Assembly: GCA_900197625.1 (NCBI GenBank)
Contig: FZLS01000013.1
Span: forward strand, 1 to 49,473
Direction of reading: 5' to 3'
From: Rhodobacteraceae bacterium Water-Bin34
GTDB taxonomy: Bacteria; Pseudomonadota; Alphaproteobacteria; Rhodobacterales; Rhodobacteraceae
Length of the DNA: 49,473 nucleotides
Below are positions 44,104 to 49,473 of the stretch, piece by piece; position 1 is the first letter of the stretch, and every line of letters begins with the position of its first letter. The position numbers and the translations under genes were made by a program. The notes below the pieces were generated by a model. That model was given only the letters and a program-made list of their open reading frames with translations, searched no databases and was not told where the DNA came from.

Positions 44104-44358
44104 TTAATTTCTTATCTTACGTGCAAATTCTTTTGTAATAATAGGCAAATATGTACTATCAATAAGGAAGATTTCCTTTTTGTTATCGTTTAAAGCCAAT
44201 TCTTGATCATACACCTTCCACTCTTTCCATTCATCTGGAATGATTCGTTTAATAATAATCTTACGGCCTTGTTCGGTACGTAAAATTACTCGATCTTCTT
44301 TACGCAAATAAATCGTTTGGAAAGATTCAGGTGCTAGTTTAACAATATCAACTGCCAT
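44104..44358 (-). CDS. 84-aa conserved-looking baseplate-operon protein (unrecognised)
   Basis: A small basic protein (MAVDIVKLAPESFQTIYLRK, then EDRVILRTEQGRKIIIKRII) predicted as a small beta barrel with a WKEWKVYDQEL hairpin and a C-terminal helix ending KEFARKIRN. It has no cysteines, signal or membrane segment. It sits between gp53 (2-nt gap) and gp27 (4-nt gap) in a fully coupled run of baseplate genes, so it is very likely a real component or assembly factor of the inner baseplate. I cannot assign a family; a peptidoglycan-binding or adaptor role would be speculation. Confidence 0.65.
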   Translation of the reverse strand: MAVDIVKLAPESFQTIYLRKEDRVILRTEQGRKIIIKRIIPDEWKEWKVYDQELALNDNKKEIFLIDSTYLPIITKEFARKIRN

Positions 44359-44360
44359 TT

Positions 44361-44732
44361 TTATACAACCTTATAGTAATAGATAATGTTGTCGCCATTA
44401 TCGTCTTTTGTCCATTCAACAACTTCATCACCAACTTGACCAGACTCTTCTCTATACTTTTCTGTTAAGTACGCGTTGAAGTCTGCTTCCGCCATTGGCC
44501 ATTGATGATAAGGATCAATAATGTTGTTTGACATACACACTAGCCAAACATAATCTACTGAACCATAGTACGCGTTAGCAACATCTTCTGGTTTATAGCC
44601 TTCTTTAATTGTGTATGGTAAATATAACATAGGATTAGAAGCAACAAAATCTGAGAAAGTATTTCTACGAGTAATATCTTTTACTCTTACACCTTCATAA
44701 TCTATTGTTGGAAAGCTTGAAAAATATTTCAT
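44361..44732 (-). CDS. gp53: Baseplate wedge protein gp53, short form
   Basis: At 123 aa it corresponds to the N-terminal two thirds of T4 gp53 (196 aa). Matched segments include an opening MKYFSSFPTIDYEGV, LPYTIKEGYKPEDVANAYYG with VDYVWLVCMSNNIIDPYHQW (T4 RPEELANAIYG...YWVLLMCNDNYDPYYGW), MAEADFNAYL (T4 TSQEAAYQ) and an ending NIIYYYKVV. The LysM-like hydrophobic core that clamps wedges together round the hub is retained; the T4 C-terminal helix is absent, as in several marine T4-like phages. The gene starts 2 nt after gp48 ends and is followed at once by the 84-aa gene. Confidence 0.9.
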   Translation of the reverse strand: MKYFSSFPTIDYEGVRVKDITRRNTFSDFVASNPMLYLPYTIKEGYKPEDVANAYYGSVDYVWLVCMSNNIIDPYHQWPMAEADFNAYLTEKYREESGQVGDEVVEWTKDDNGDNIIYYYKVV

Positions 44733-44734
44733 GT

Positions 44735-45811
44735 TTAGTTTCCTCCGCCCGGTGTTGTTCCGCCGCCATCAGTATCTTCAGCTGTTTGGCCGTCTTCGGT
44801 ATCAACACCTTCCGTGCCTGTTGGGTCTACACCATAATCTGAAGTAGTTTCGATTTGTAGTTCTTGTAAGTTCAAAGTAATTGATACACCGGCTGGTCTA
44901 CCACCTGCAATAATTCCTAGTGTACCACCTGCTGCATAATCTACAGTCATAGATGTAACCATGCACGGTTTAAATTTCATGTAATATTCTTGGTCTACAC
45001 CAATAAGAAATATCTTACATGTTCTTGGGAATTTTAAGAAAGCTTTTTTAATGCCTGCGCCAGACTTCTCAGATGTAATATCTACCACATCTGGTAGTAC
45101 ATTTAACTTCATTTGCTTAATAATATCTTGTATTTTAGCAGAATCTCGATGGTTATCTGGGTATAAATCCCAAGAAAAAGTGTGTGTTTTAAGCTGTACA
45201 CCTTCAAATGAAATTGTTTCACGAGGGTTTAATACTGTACCGGCCGCCAGATTAACTGCGCCTGCAAGACTATCTGGAACAAACTTAGATAACATATATT
45301 TTGTTATTGCTGCAGCGTCAGCTGTTGATGTTTCAGAAATGCTTTTTCCTATAGCTTTAATAGCTCCCATTGCGCCACCTTCAACATTGCCTGTCATCGC
45401 GGCTGCGCCTTCACCCATATTTTTTATTGCATCGGGTAAACCACCTAAGCTTGAACCATCTCCCTTAGAAGCTTTAAGTGCCATTTGAACTGCACCTTCG
45501 GCCAAAGGATTTTGTCGCATGTCATTATAGATTAATCCGGTATTATCTGTCAATTGTTTTGGGAATGGCAACTCAATAGAATTTATACTTCGTAATCCAA
45601 TACCAGTTGCTCGTTCATCGCTAATAATTCCTTTAGCGGCCGCAGGAATCGAGCTACCAAACTCTCCGGTTTTAAACTTTTCGTATTTGTATTCTTCAAA
45701 TATAAGCAACATACTATGAGGAAACGGCTTATCAGGAAAGCGCATGAGCTTTGATTGCATAGCATTCATTTTCTCATTATTGTCTATAGTTTGTTCTGGT
45801 CTAGATGCCAT
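44735..45811 (-). CDS. gp48: Baseplate tail-tube cap protein gp48
   Basis: At 358 aa it almost equals T4 gp48 (364 aa). The N-terminal half is helical and glycine/alanine rich (AIKNMGEGAAAMTGNVEGGA); the conserved block is at about 195-220 (NPRETISFEGVQLKTHTFSW) followed by a tube-fold (AKIQDIIKQMKLNVLPDVVD, FPRTCKIFLIGVDQEYYMKF) and the VSITLNLQELQIETTSDYG strand pair. The tail is low complexity (TEGVDTEDGQTAEDTDGGG). In T4 gp48 sits on the hub and, with gp54, starts the tube. It is the first gene of the long minus-strand baseplate operon, about 36 nt after the predicted start of the late promoter at 45853-45860. Confidence 0.85.
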   Translation of the reverse strand: MASRPEQTIDNNEKMNAMQSKLMRFPDKPFPHSMLLIFEEYKYEKFKTGEFGSSIPAAAKGIISDERATGIGLRSINSIELPFPKQLTDNTGLIYNDMRQNPLAEGAVQMALKASKGDGSSLGGLPDAIKNMGEGAAAMTGNVEGGAMGAIKAIGKSISETSTADAAAITKYMLSKFVPDSLAGAVNLAAGTVLNPRETISFEGVQLKTHTFSWDLYPDNHRDSAKIQDIIKQMKLNVLPDVVDITSEKSGAGIKKAFLKFPRTCKIFLIGVDQEYYMKFKPCMVTSMTVDYAAGGTLGIIAGGRPAGVSITLNLQELQIETTSDYGVDPTGTEGVDTEDGQTAEDTDGGGTTPGGGN

Positions 45812-45832
45812 TGGCTTACTTGTCCTTTGGAT

Positions 45833-45840
45833 TATAAATA
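45833..45840 (+). promoter_or_regulatory. T4-type late promoter TATAAATA, plus strand
   Basis: A perfect TATAAATA on the plus strand, with a predicted start near 45846, about 34 nt before the gp4 GTG. It would drive the plus-strand operon of gp4, the 207-aa gene, gp54-like, gp26-like and tape measure. It faces the minus-strand box at 45853-45860 across 12 bp. Confidence 0.85.
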
Positions 45841-45852
45841 ATTTAATATTTC

Positions 45853-45860
45853 TATTTATA
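45853..45860 (-). promoter_or_regulatory. T4-type late promoter TATAAATA, minus strand
   Basis: A perfect TATAAATA on the minus strand, with a predicted start near 45847, giving a leader of about 36 nt before the gp48 ATG at 45811. It would drive the baseplate operon of gp48 to the 777-aa gene (over 11 kb), in which every gap is 4 nt or less. Confidence 0.85.
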
Positions 45861-45879
45861 ACAAATTGTGAGGTGACGG

Positions 45880-46344
45880 GTGGCTTATAGTGGTAGGTTT
45901 AAACCTAAAAATCCAACTAAATATAAAGGAGACCCGTCTAAGATTATTTATAGGTCTATGTGGGAGTTCAAATTTTTTAGGTACGTAGATGTGCATCCAG
46001 ATGTAATTTGGTGGCAAAGCGAAGAAGTAGTTGTACCGTATTATTCACCTATTGATGGCAAAAGACATAGATACTTTCCTGACGTGATTGTACATAGTAG
46101 AGTACCATTATCAAAAGGTGGTGGCGAAAAGACTTTAATGATTGAGATTAAACCTAAATATCAGACAGTGCCACCTGACATAAATAAGAAAAAGACCGCA
46201 AAGGGTCGTGTATCGAGAAGATACTTAAATGAGGTTAAGACTTGGGGAATAAACGAAGCAAAGTGGAAAGCAGCACGAATGTATTGTAATCAACGTGGTT
46301 GGGATTTCCAAATATATACAGAAGATCAATTAGGAATTAAATAA
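45880..46344 (+). CDS. gp4: Head completion protein gp4
   Basis: At 154 aa it matches T4 gp4 (150 aa): AYSGRFKPKNPTKYKGDPSK at the N-terminus, IIYRSMWEFKFFRYVDVHPD, WWQSEEVVVPYYSP, the PDV...IEIKP nuclease-like core (HRYFPDVIVHS, EKTLMIEIKPKYQ) and a final helix WKAARMYCNQRGWDFQIYTE. The fold is TnsA-N/type II restriction-like; D and E-x-K residues (PD, EIK) are present, so catalytic residues are conserved in appearance. In T4 gp4 joins the filled head before tail docking. The start is GTG at 45880, supported by GAGGTGA (45870-45876) just upstream and by the match of the N-terminus to T4. Confidence 0.95.
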   Translation: MAYSGRFKPKNPTKYKGDPSKIIYRSMWEFKFFRYVDVHPDVIWWQSEEVVVPYYSPIDGKRHRYFPDVIVHSRVPLSKGGGEKTLMIEIKPKYQTVPPDINKKKTAKGRVSRRYLNEVKTWGINEAKWKAARMYCNQRGWDFQIYTEDQLGIK

Positions 46345-46968
46345 ATGGCAGCAATTTTTGACGACATACTCCTCAAGGGAATAAGATCTGGTAAAGCACC
46401 AGCACGTACTGACGCGGCACGAACATGGTATCGAGATCAAGCTAAAGGTGTAACACGCCAGCAGCGAAATAGAACCCAAGGTGATAAGCTTATTAACGAG
46501 CTGAGAAAAGATAACAGCAGACGTCAAGATCAAAGATTTATGATGGGCAATATGTATTTGTTTGCTTACGATCCAAAACATAAAGACACATTACCATATT
46601 ATGACCGGTTTCCGCTGATATTTCCAATAAATAAAGCAAAGGGTGGATTTCTTGGTATCAATATGCATTATTTGCCACCGATTTTAAGAGCAAAATTAAT
46701 GGATGAATTGTATACAGTGTTAACGAATAAAGCATTTGATGAAACGACTAAATTGTCCGCTTCATATAAGGTTCTAAACAGCGCTGCTAAATTTAGCGAA
46801 TTTAAGCCTTGTATTAAACATTATTTGAATGCACACGTAAGATCAAAACCGGCTTATATAAATCCGTCGGAATGGGATATTGCTTTATTCTTACCAACTC
46901 AGAAGTTTGTTGGAGCTTCGGCCACGCAAGTATATGCTGATTCTAGAAGAATCGTAAGAGGAAAATAA
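46345..46968 (+). CDS. 207-aa T4-superfamily virion-assembly protein, possible DNA end protector (gp2-like)
   Basis: The N-terminal half is basic (DDILLKGIRSGKAPARTDAA, RTWYRDQAKG, RQQRNRTQGDKLINELRKDN) and could bind DNA. The centre holds MYLFAYDPKHKDTLPYYDRF then PLIFPINKAKGGFLGINMHY and LPPILRAKLMDELY, a pattern I recall from marine T4-like proteins annotated as DNA end protectors, and in T4 gene 2 also neighbours gene 4. It is shorter than T4 gp2 (274 aa), and the relationship rests on position plus remembered family patterns, not on a search. The ATG directly follows the gp4 stop (TAAATG), and the TAATG overlap with the next gene couples translation. No enzymatic motif is evident. Confidence 0.55.
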   Translation: MAAIFDDILLKGIRSGKAPARTDAARTWYRDQAKGVTRQQRNRTQGDKLINELRKDNSRRQDQRFMMGNMYLFAYDPKHKDTLPYYDRFPLIFPINKAKGGFLGINMHYLPPILRAKLMDELYTVLTNKAFDETTKLSASYKVLNSAAKFSEFKPCIKHYLNAHVRSKPAYINPSEWDIALFLPTQKFVGASATQVYADSRRIVRGK

Positions 46969-47729
46969 TGGCATTTAAAATTTCAGAATTTAAGACGCAA
47001 ATGGACTGGTTTGGTGGTCCTTCACGCGGCTCTTTATTCGAAGTACAAATTACAAGACCATCGAATATTAAGTCAAGAGCAAGCTCTAGAGATCTTATAT
47101 TCTTTTGTAAGAACGCTTCTATTCCAGGTATTGTATTTAATACTATTCAAAACGATCAGGTTGGTCAGTTTCGTAAGTTAATGCCAATGGGTGTTAATAC
47201 TGAACCAGTTCAAGCAATCTTTATGCTTGATTCAGATCATCAAGTATTATCCTTCTTTCATTCATGGGCGCAAAACGTAGTTAACTTCGGTACTGCGGCT
47301 GGTTCGTTTTCAGAAGTAGATGGTAAGTTACCATTTGAAATAGGATACAAAGACAACTATGCATGTCGTGTTACTATCAGACAATACTCTACAAATTACG
47401 AAGAGTCAGGTCAGTACTATGAAGTTGTTTTAGATAACGCGTTCCCAATGATGATTGGCGATGTTGACTTAGCGTGGGAAAATAACGATTCATTCTCAGT
47501 ATTACCAGTATCATTACAATATGATAGAATACAATTTTCTGGTGAAAAGATTGGATCACCATCTGCAAGATTCGGCAGAGGAAACGGATTATTAGGATTA
47601 ATTAACAAGATCGGCGCAGTTGGTCAATTGATCGGACAGGACTTAGTACCTGAATCAGTACAAGATGCTGTAAACAAATATACTAAAGTAAATAACAAGG
47701 TGCGTCGAATAAAAGACTTTTTTGGATAA
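46968..47729 (+). CDS. gp54: Tail-tube-fold protein, probable gp54-like tube initiator
   Basis: At 253 aa it shows the gp19/gp54 tube fold in order: GSLFEVQITRPS, LIFFCKNASIPGIVF, an outward hairpin (VQAIFMLDSDHQVLSFFHSW), CRVTIRQYSTNYEESGQYYE, then AFPMMIGDVDLAWENNDSFS and VLPVSLQYDRIQF; compare T4 gp19 LFQVEI...FQCKATALPAG...IVRQYAR...LWPTNVGELQLDWDSN. It is longer than gp19 (163 aa) because of a C-terminal helical extension (LIGQDLVPESVQDAVNKYTK), and so fits gp54, which caps gp48 and starts tube growth. It lies before the gp26-like gene and is coupled to the 207-aa gene by a TAATG overlap. It could instead be a second tube protein. Confidence 0.7.
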   Translation: MAFKISEFKTQMDWFGGPSRGSLFEVQITRPSNIKSRASSRDLIFFCKNASIPGIVFNTIQNDQVGQFRKLMPMGVNTEPVQAIFMLDSDHQVLSFFHSWAQNVVNFGTAAGSFSEVDGKLPFEIGYKDNYACRVTIRQYSTNYEESGQYYEVVLDNAFPMMIGDVDLAWENNDSFSVLPVSLQYDRIQFSGEKIGSPSARFGRGNGLLGLINKIGAVGQLIGQDLVPESVQDAVNKYTKVNNKVRRIKDFFG

Positions 47730-47743
47730 TGGAGAAATAAATT

Positions 47744-48445
47744 ATGAGTTTACCAAAGATTGAATTACCAATTTTAGAATTGGATTTACCCTCAACAGGT
47801 GAGAAGATTAAATACAGACCTTTTACTGTAAAAGAAGAAAAGATATTATTAGTTGCTCAGGAATCAAATGAACCTGAACAAGAGTTACTCGCGGTTAAGC
47901 AGGTGGTTAATAATTGTTTAATTGATATTGAAGTAAGCGATTTAGCGATGTTTGATTTAGAATATATCTTACTAGTACTGAGATCTAAATCAGTAGATAA
48001 TATTATTGAGTTTCAGATTACAGACCCTGAAACAGAAAAGCAAGTAAGACTTACACTCGATATTGAAAACGTATCATTAACAAAACCTGAAGAAGGTTTG
48101 CAAAAAGTTAAGATTAATGATGAATACACGTTGGTGTTAAAGTATCCAACCATAGATGAATATGCTAAAATATTAACTATGGATAGTGGTGATCCACTTA
48201 TTAATTATATTTTGATGGTTTCATGTTTAGATAAAATTGTATCTGAAGATGAAGTACACAATTTTAAAGAATATAGTGACGAAGACATTTACGCATTTGT
48301 AGATAATTTAAGTGCAGACGTTATTAAAGGTATTGAAAAGTTTTTTGAAAATATACCCAAGCTTAGACATGAAATGAGTTATGTAAACGAAAATGGTGAT
48401 GAAAAGACCTTCGTAGTGGAGGGCATGCGCAGTTTTTTTACCTAG
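47744..48445 (+). CDS. gp26: gp26-like baseplate/tail assembly protein, 0-frame product
   Basis: This 233-aa protein fits the T4_baseplate (gp26) family: LPILELDLPSTGEKIKYRPF then TVKEEKILLVAQES, VKQVVNNCLIDIEVSDLAMF and FDLEYILLVLRSKSVDNIIE. The N-terminal SFS-type beta half is followed by helices. GGAG (47731-47734) lies 9 nt before the ATG. The last codons are GGC ATG CGC AGT TTT TTT ACC TAG; the seven T at 48433-48439 form a slippery site (see the frameshift entry), so a second, longer product is likely. T4 gp26 acts in hub assembly; a lambda gpG-like tail-chaperone role is suggested by the frameshift and by the position between a tube-fold gene and a tape-measure-like gene. Confidence 0.85.
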   Translation: MSLPKIELPILELDLPSTGEKIKYRPFTVKEEKILLVAQESNEPEQELLAVKQVVNNCLIDIEVSDLAMFDLEYILLVLRSKSVDNIIEFQITDPETEKQVRLTLDIENVSLTKPEEGLQKVKINDEYTLVLKYPTIDEYAKILTMDSGDPLINYILMVSCLDKIVSEDEVHNFKEYSDEDIYAFVDNLSADVIKGIEKFFENIPKLRHEMSYVNENGDEKTFVVEGMRSFFT

Positions 48446-48468
48446 TGCTGTGTCATACGACGCTAGGT
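48418..48468 (+). promoter_or_regulatory. Probable programmed -1 ribosomal frameshift site
   Basis: Three elements line up. (1) GGAGGG (48418-48423) can pair with 16S rRNA and ends nine nt before the heptamer, close to the spacing of the stimulatory site in E. coli dnaX. (2) T TTT TTT (48433-48439), in the 0 frame, is a perfect X XXY YYZ slippery heptamer that allows both tRNAs to re-pair after a -1 slip. (3) An 8-bp stem pairs 48440-48447 with 48461-48468 (ACCTAGTG with CGCTAGGT, one G-U pair) around a 13-nt loop. The stem starts immediately after the heptamer rather than 5-8 nt later, so its contribution is less certain. The 0-frame stop at 48443-48445 lies in the stem. Confidence 0.75.
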
Positions 48469-48612
48469 GACTATTACCAAGTCATCTTTGCGATGGCTCA
48501 GCACCACAAGTACTCGATAACAGAAATTGAAAACATGATACCGTACGAAAGAGAATTATATTTTGGAATGATTGTAGACTTTATTCAAAAACAAAACGAA
48601 GATAACAAGTAG
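48439..48612 (+). CDS. -1 frame extension of gp26-like protein (G/GT-like C-terminal domain; gp51 position)
   Basis: After a -1 slip, translation continues for 57 codons from TAC (48439) to AAG before TAG at 48610-48612, giving a 289-aa fusion. The extension has a coherent small helical domain: YLVLCHTTLGDYYQVIFAMA, QHHKYSITEIENMIPYERE, LYFGMIVDFIQKQNED. The frame is open from 48403, but it has no ATG before 48493, and the only early start is GTG at 48445, which has no Shine-Dalgarno at a usable distance (GGAGGG is 21 nt away). Independent translation by stop-start coupling (TAGTG) therefore remains possible but is weaker. The location matches T4 gene 51, which follows gene 26, although T4 gp51 is much longer. 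The tape-measure-like gene follows with an 10-nt gap. Confidence 0.7.
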   Translation, partial: YLVLCHTTLGDYYQVIFAMAQHHKYSITEIENMIPYERELYFGMIVDFIQKQNEDNK

Positions 48613-48622
48613 GAAAATATAA

Positions 48623-49473
48623 ATGGCCGAATTATCAGCAGAAACTACAGCGATAATTGATAGATTAAAAGCTGAAGGCGATCTCGTTAGAAATACCGGG
48701 ACTAATTCGTTGCGTCAAATGAATATGAAGCTCGATAAATTCGATAGCTTATTTCAAAGTATTAATACCAATGTAATAGAACAAACAACCCTAATGCAAA
48801 AGCAAATGGGTCTTGCCGTTGAAGCCGCGGAAGCAGCATCGACTAGAGAGCAGTTTGAAGAAGTATCATCTCCTATTACACCAGAGCCTGCTGAGAAATC
48901 AGACAAGTCTGGCGAAACAAATAAAAAAATAGATGAAATTGGCGATAGCATTGCTAAAGGTTTTAATAAAGCGTTTACTTTAAAAAATCTTGCTTTAGGA
49001 GGCGCTGGAGCTTTTGTTGGATATAACTTTCTAAAAGGTTTCATTGACACGAAATATAATGGCGCTTTCACTGAGATGGAAGAGGGAATTGGCTCGCTAG
49101 GTCCAAAATTAAAGGGGTTTGCTGAATCTGGCTTTGAAGATATACAGACTACTATGACAGATATAGAGAAGAAGTATCAAGACTTTGCTGGTCCTGACGG
49201 TCAATTGCAGCAGATGAATGAGAACCTAGCTTCTCTTAATGAAAAAATAGAAATGGTTCTAAACATCAGCTGGCAAGATATAGCTACAAATCTTATTTAC
49301 GGTTTCGCGGGTATTACAACTGCAGCTACTGCTCTAAAAATGAAAATGCGGTCTATGACTAAGGGGTTAGAGCAAGGTACGAGAACTACGGTAGGCCAAT
49401 CCAAATTGCAAGAACGCTTAGGCATAGGCAGAAAAATTGATGGTCCTCCAGGAACTCCTCAAGCTCAAAGAGT
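48623..49473 (+). CDS. Tape-measure-like protein, N-terminal fragment (runs off the right edge)
   Basis: The frame is open for 283 codons to the edge. Residues of about 1-60 are a helical N-terminus (MAELSAETTAIIDRLKAEGD; LRQMNMKLDKFDSLFQSINT), followed by a charged linker (SSPITPEPAEKSDKSGETNK), then KIDEIGDSIAKGFNKAFTLK. Two hydrophobic stretches (NLALGGAGAFVGYNFLKGF near 122 and NLIYGFAGITTAATAL near 232) look like the membrane-active segments of tape-measure proteins, and the intervening part is coiled coil (NENLASLNEKIEMVL). In T4 gp29 fills this role and lies beyond genes 26-51-27-28. AGGAAA (48611-48616) precedes the ATG. A tape-measure call is inferred from position, helices and hydrophobic segments; full length is not available. 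Confidence 0.7.
   Translation, partial: MAELSAETTAIIDRLKAEGDLVRNTGTNSLRQMNMKLDKFDSLFQSINTNVIEQTTLMQKQMGLAVEAAEAASTREQFEEVSSPITPEPAEKSDKSGETNKKIDEIGDSIAKGFNKAFTLKNLALGGAGAFVGYNFLKGFIDTKYNGAFTEMEEGIGSLGPKLKGFAESGFEDIQTTMTDIEKKYQDFAGPDGQLQQMNENLASLNEKIEMVLNISWQDIATNLIYGFAGITTAATALKMKMRSMTKGLEQGTRTTVGQSKLQERLGIGRKIDGPPGTPQAQR

Noticed and set aside
46857..46864. TATAAATC as a late promoter before the gp54-like gene
   Set aside because: It lies within coding sequence over 100 nt before the next start, has a mismatch in the last base, and the genes there are already coupled by TAATG.
47718..47729. Run of six T at the end of the gp54-like gene as a second frameshift site
   Set aside because: It is C TTT TTT G in frame, not a proper X XXY YYZ heptamer, it is followed at once by the stop, and the next gene has its own GGAG and ATG.
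48445..48612. GTG at 48445 overlapping the gp26-like stop (TAGTG) as an independent start for the downstream ORF
   Set aside because: The only Shine-Dalgarno-like sequence (GGAGGG) is 21 nt away and sits instead at the spacing expected of a frameshift stimulator. Kept as the alternative to the -1 slip.
48754..49071. 105-aa minus-strand frame opposite the tape-measure-like gene
   Set aside because: The plus-strand frame is open for 283 codons with a Shine-Dalgarno and coherent helices; the minus frame is its shadow.

Overview
This window is the virion-structural (tail, baseplate and fibre) region of a contractile-tailed phage of the T4 superfamily. It is of the marine T4-like type seen in cyanophages and pelagiphages. 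The assignment rests on recognisable relatives of T4 gp4, gp5, gp6, gp8, gp25, gp26, gp27, gp48, gp53 and gp54, on a DUF4815-type giant baseplate/virion protein, on fibre N-termini typical of marine T4-like phages, and on T4-type late promoter boxes (TATAAATA). The DNA is AT-rich and densely packed. There is no gene-free stretch over 300 bases; the largest gaps are 4479-4593 (115 nt), 21311-21384 (74 nt), 45812-45879 (68 nt) and 128-188 (61 nt). I see no tRNA, rRNA, CRISPR array, insertion sequence, integrase or origin. The host cannot be read from the sequence; a marine bacterium is an inference from gene content.

Layout, right to left for the minus strand. (1) 45811-34343 is one long minus-strand baseplate operon in the order gp48, gp53, an 84-aa unknown, gp27-like hub, gp5-like hub spike with a C-terminal lambda-R-type lytic domain, a 539-aa protein ending in a degenerate M15 peptidase-like domain, gp25, gp6 and a 777-aa wedge-like protein. 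(2) 34295-31440 holds a fibre-like protein and a complete subtilisin-family protease. (3) 31400-21385 holds gp8, the 1790-aa DUF4815 protein, a 62-aa coiled coil, a 469-aa fibre-like protein, a 164-aa unknown, a 2OG-Fe(II)-oxygenase-like protein and a ParB-like protein, the last four mostly overlapping by ATGA/GTGA junctions. (4) 21310-4594 holds a 3697-aa giant repeat protein, a 140-aa beta-rich protein and a 1733-aa collagen-like fibre with an S74 self-cleaving chaperone, closed by a strong hairpin terminator. (5) 4478-1 holds a 109-aa beta protein, a 1318-aa fibre and the N-terminus of a further fibre. Late promoter boxes sit just upstream of units 1, 2 (one mismatch), 3, 4 and 5.

On the plus strand (45880 to the right edge) a second late operon runs gp4 head completion, a 207-aa protein (possible gp2-like), a gp54/gp19-fold tube protein, gp26-like, a short ORF in the -1 frame, and the start of a tape-measure-like gene. 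The two late promoters that launch the divergent operons face each other across 12 bp.

The most interesting signal is at 48418-48468. The gp26-like gene ends on a perfect U UUU UUU slippery heptamer, with a Shine-Dalgarno-like GGAGGG nine nt upstream and an 8-bp stem-loop directly downstream. A -1 slip would extend the 233-aa protein to 289 aa through a 57-codon ORF that has no convincing start of its own. The order tube-fold gene, frameshifting gene, tape-measure gene parallels lambda V-G/GT-H, suggesting a G/GT-type tail-assembly chaperone in a T4-like phage.
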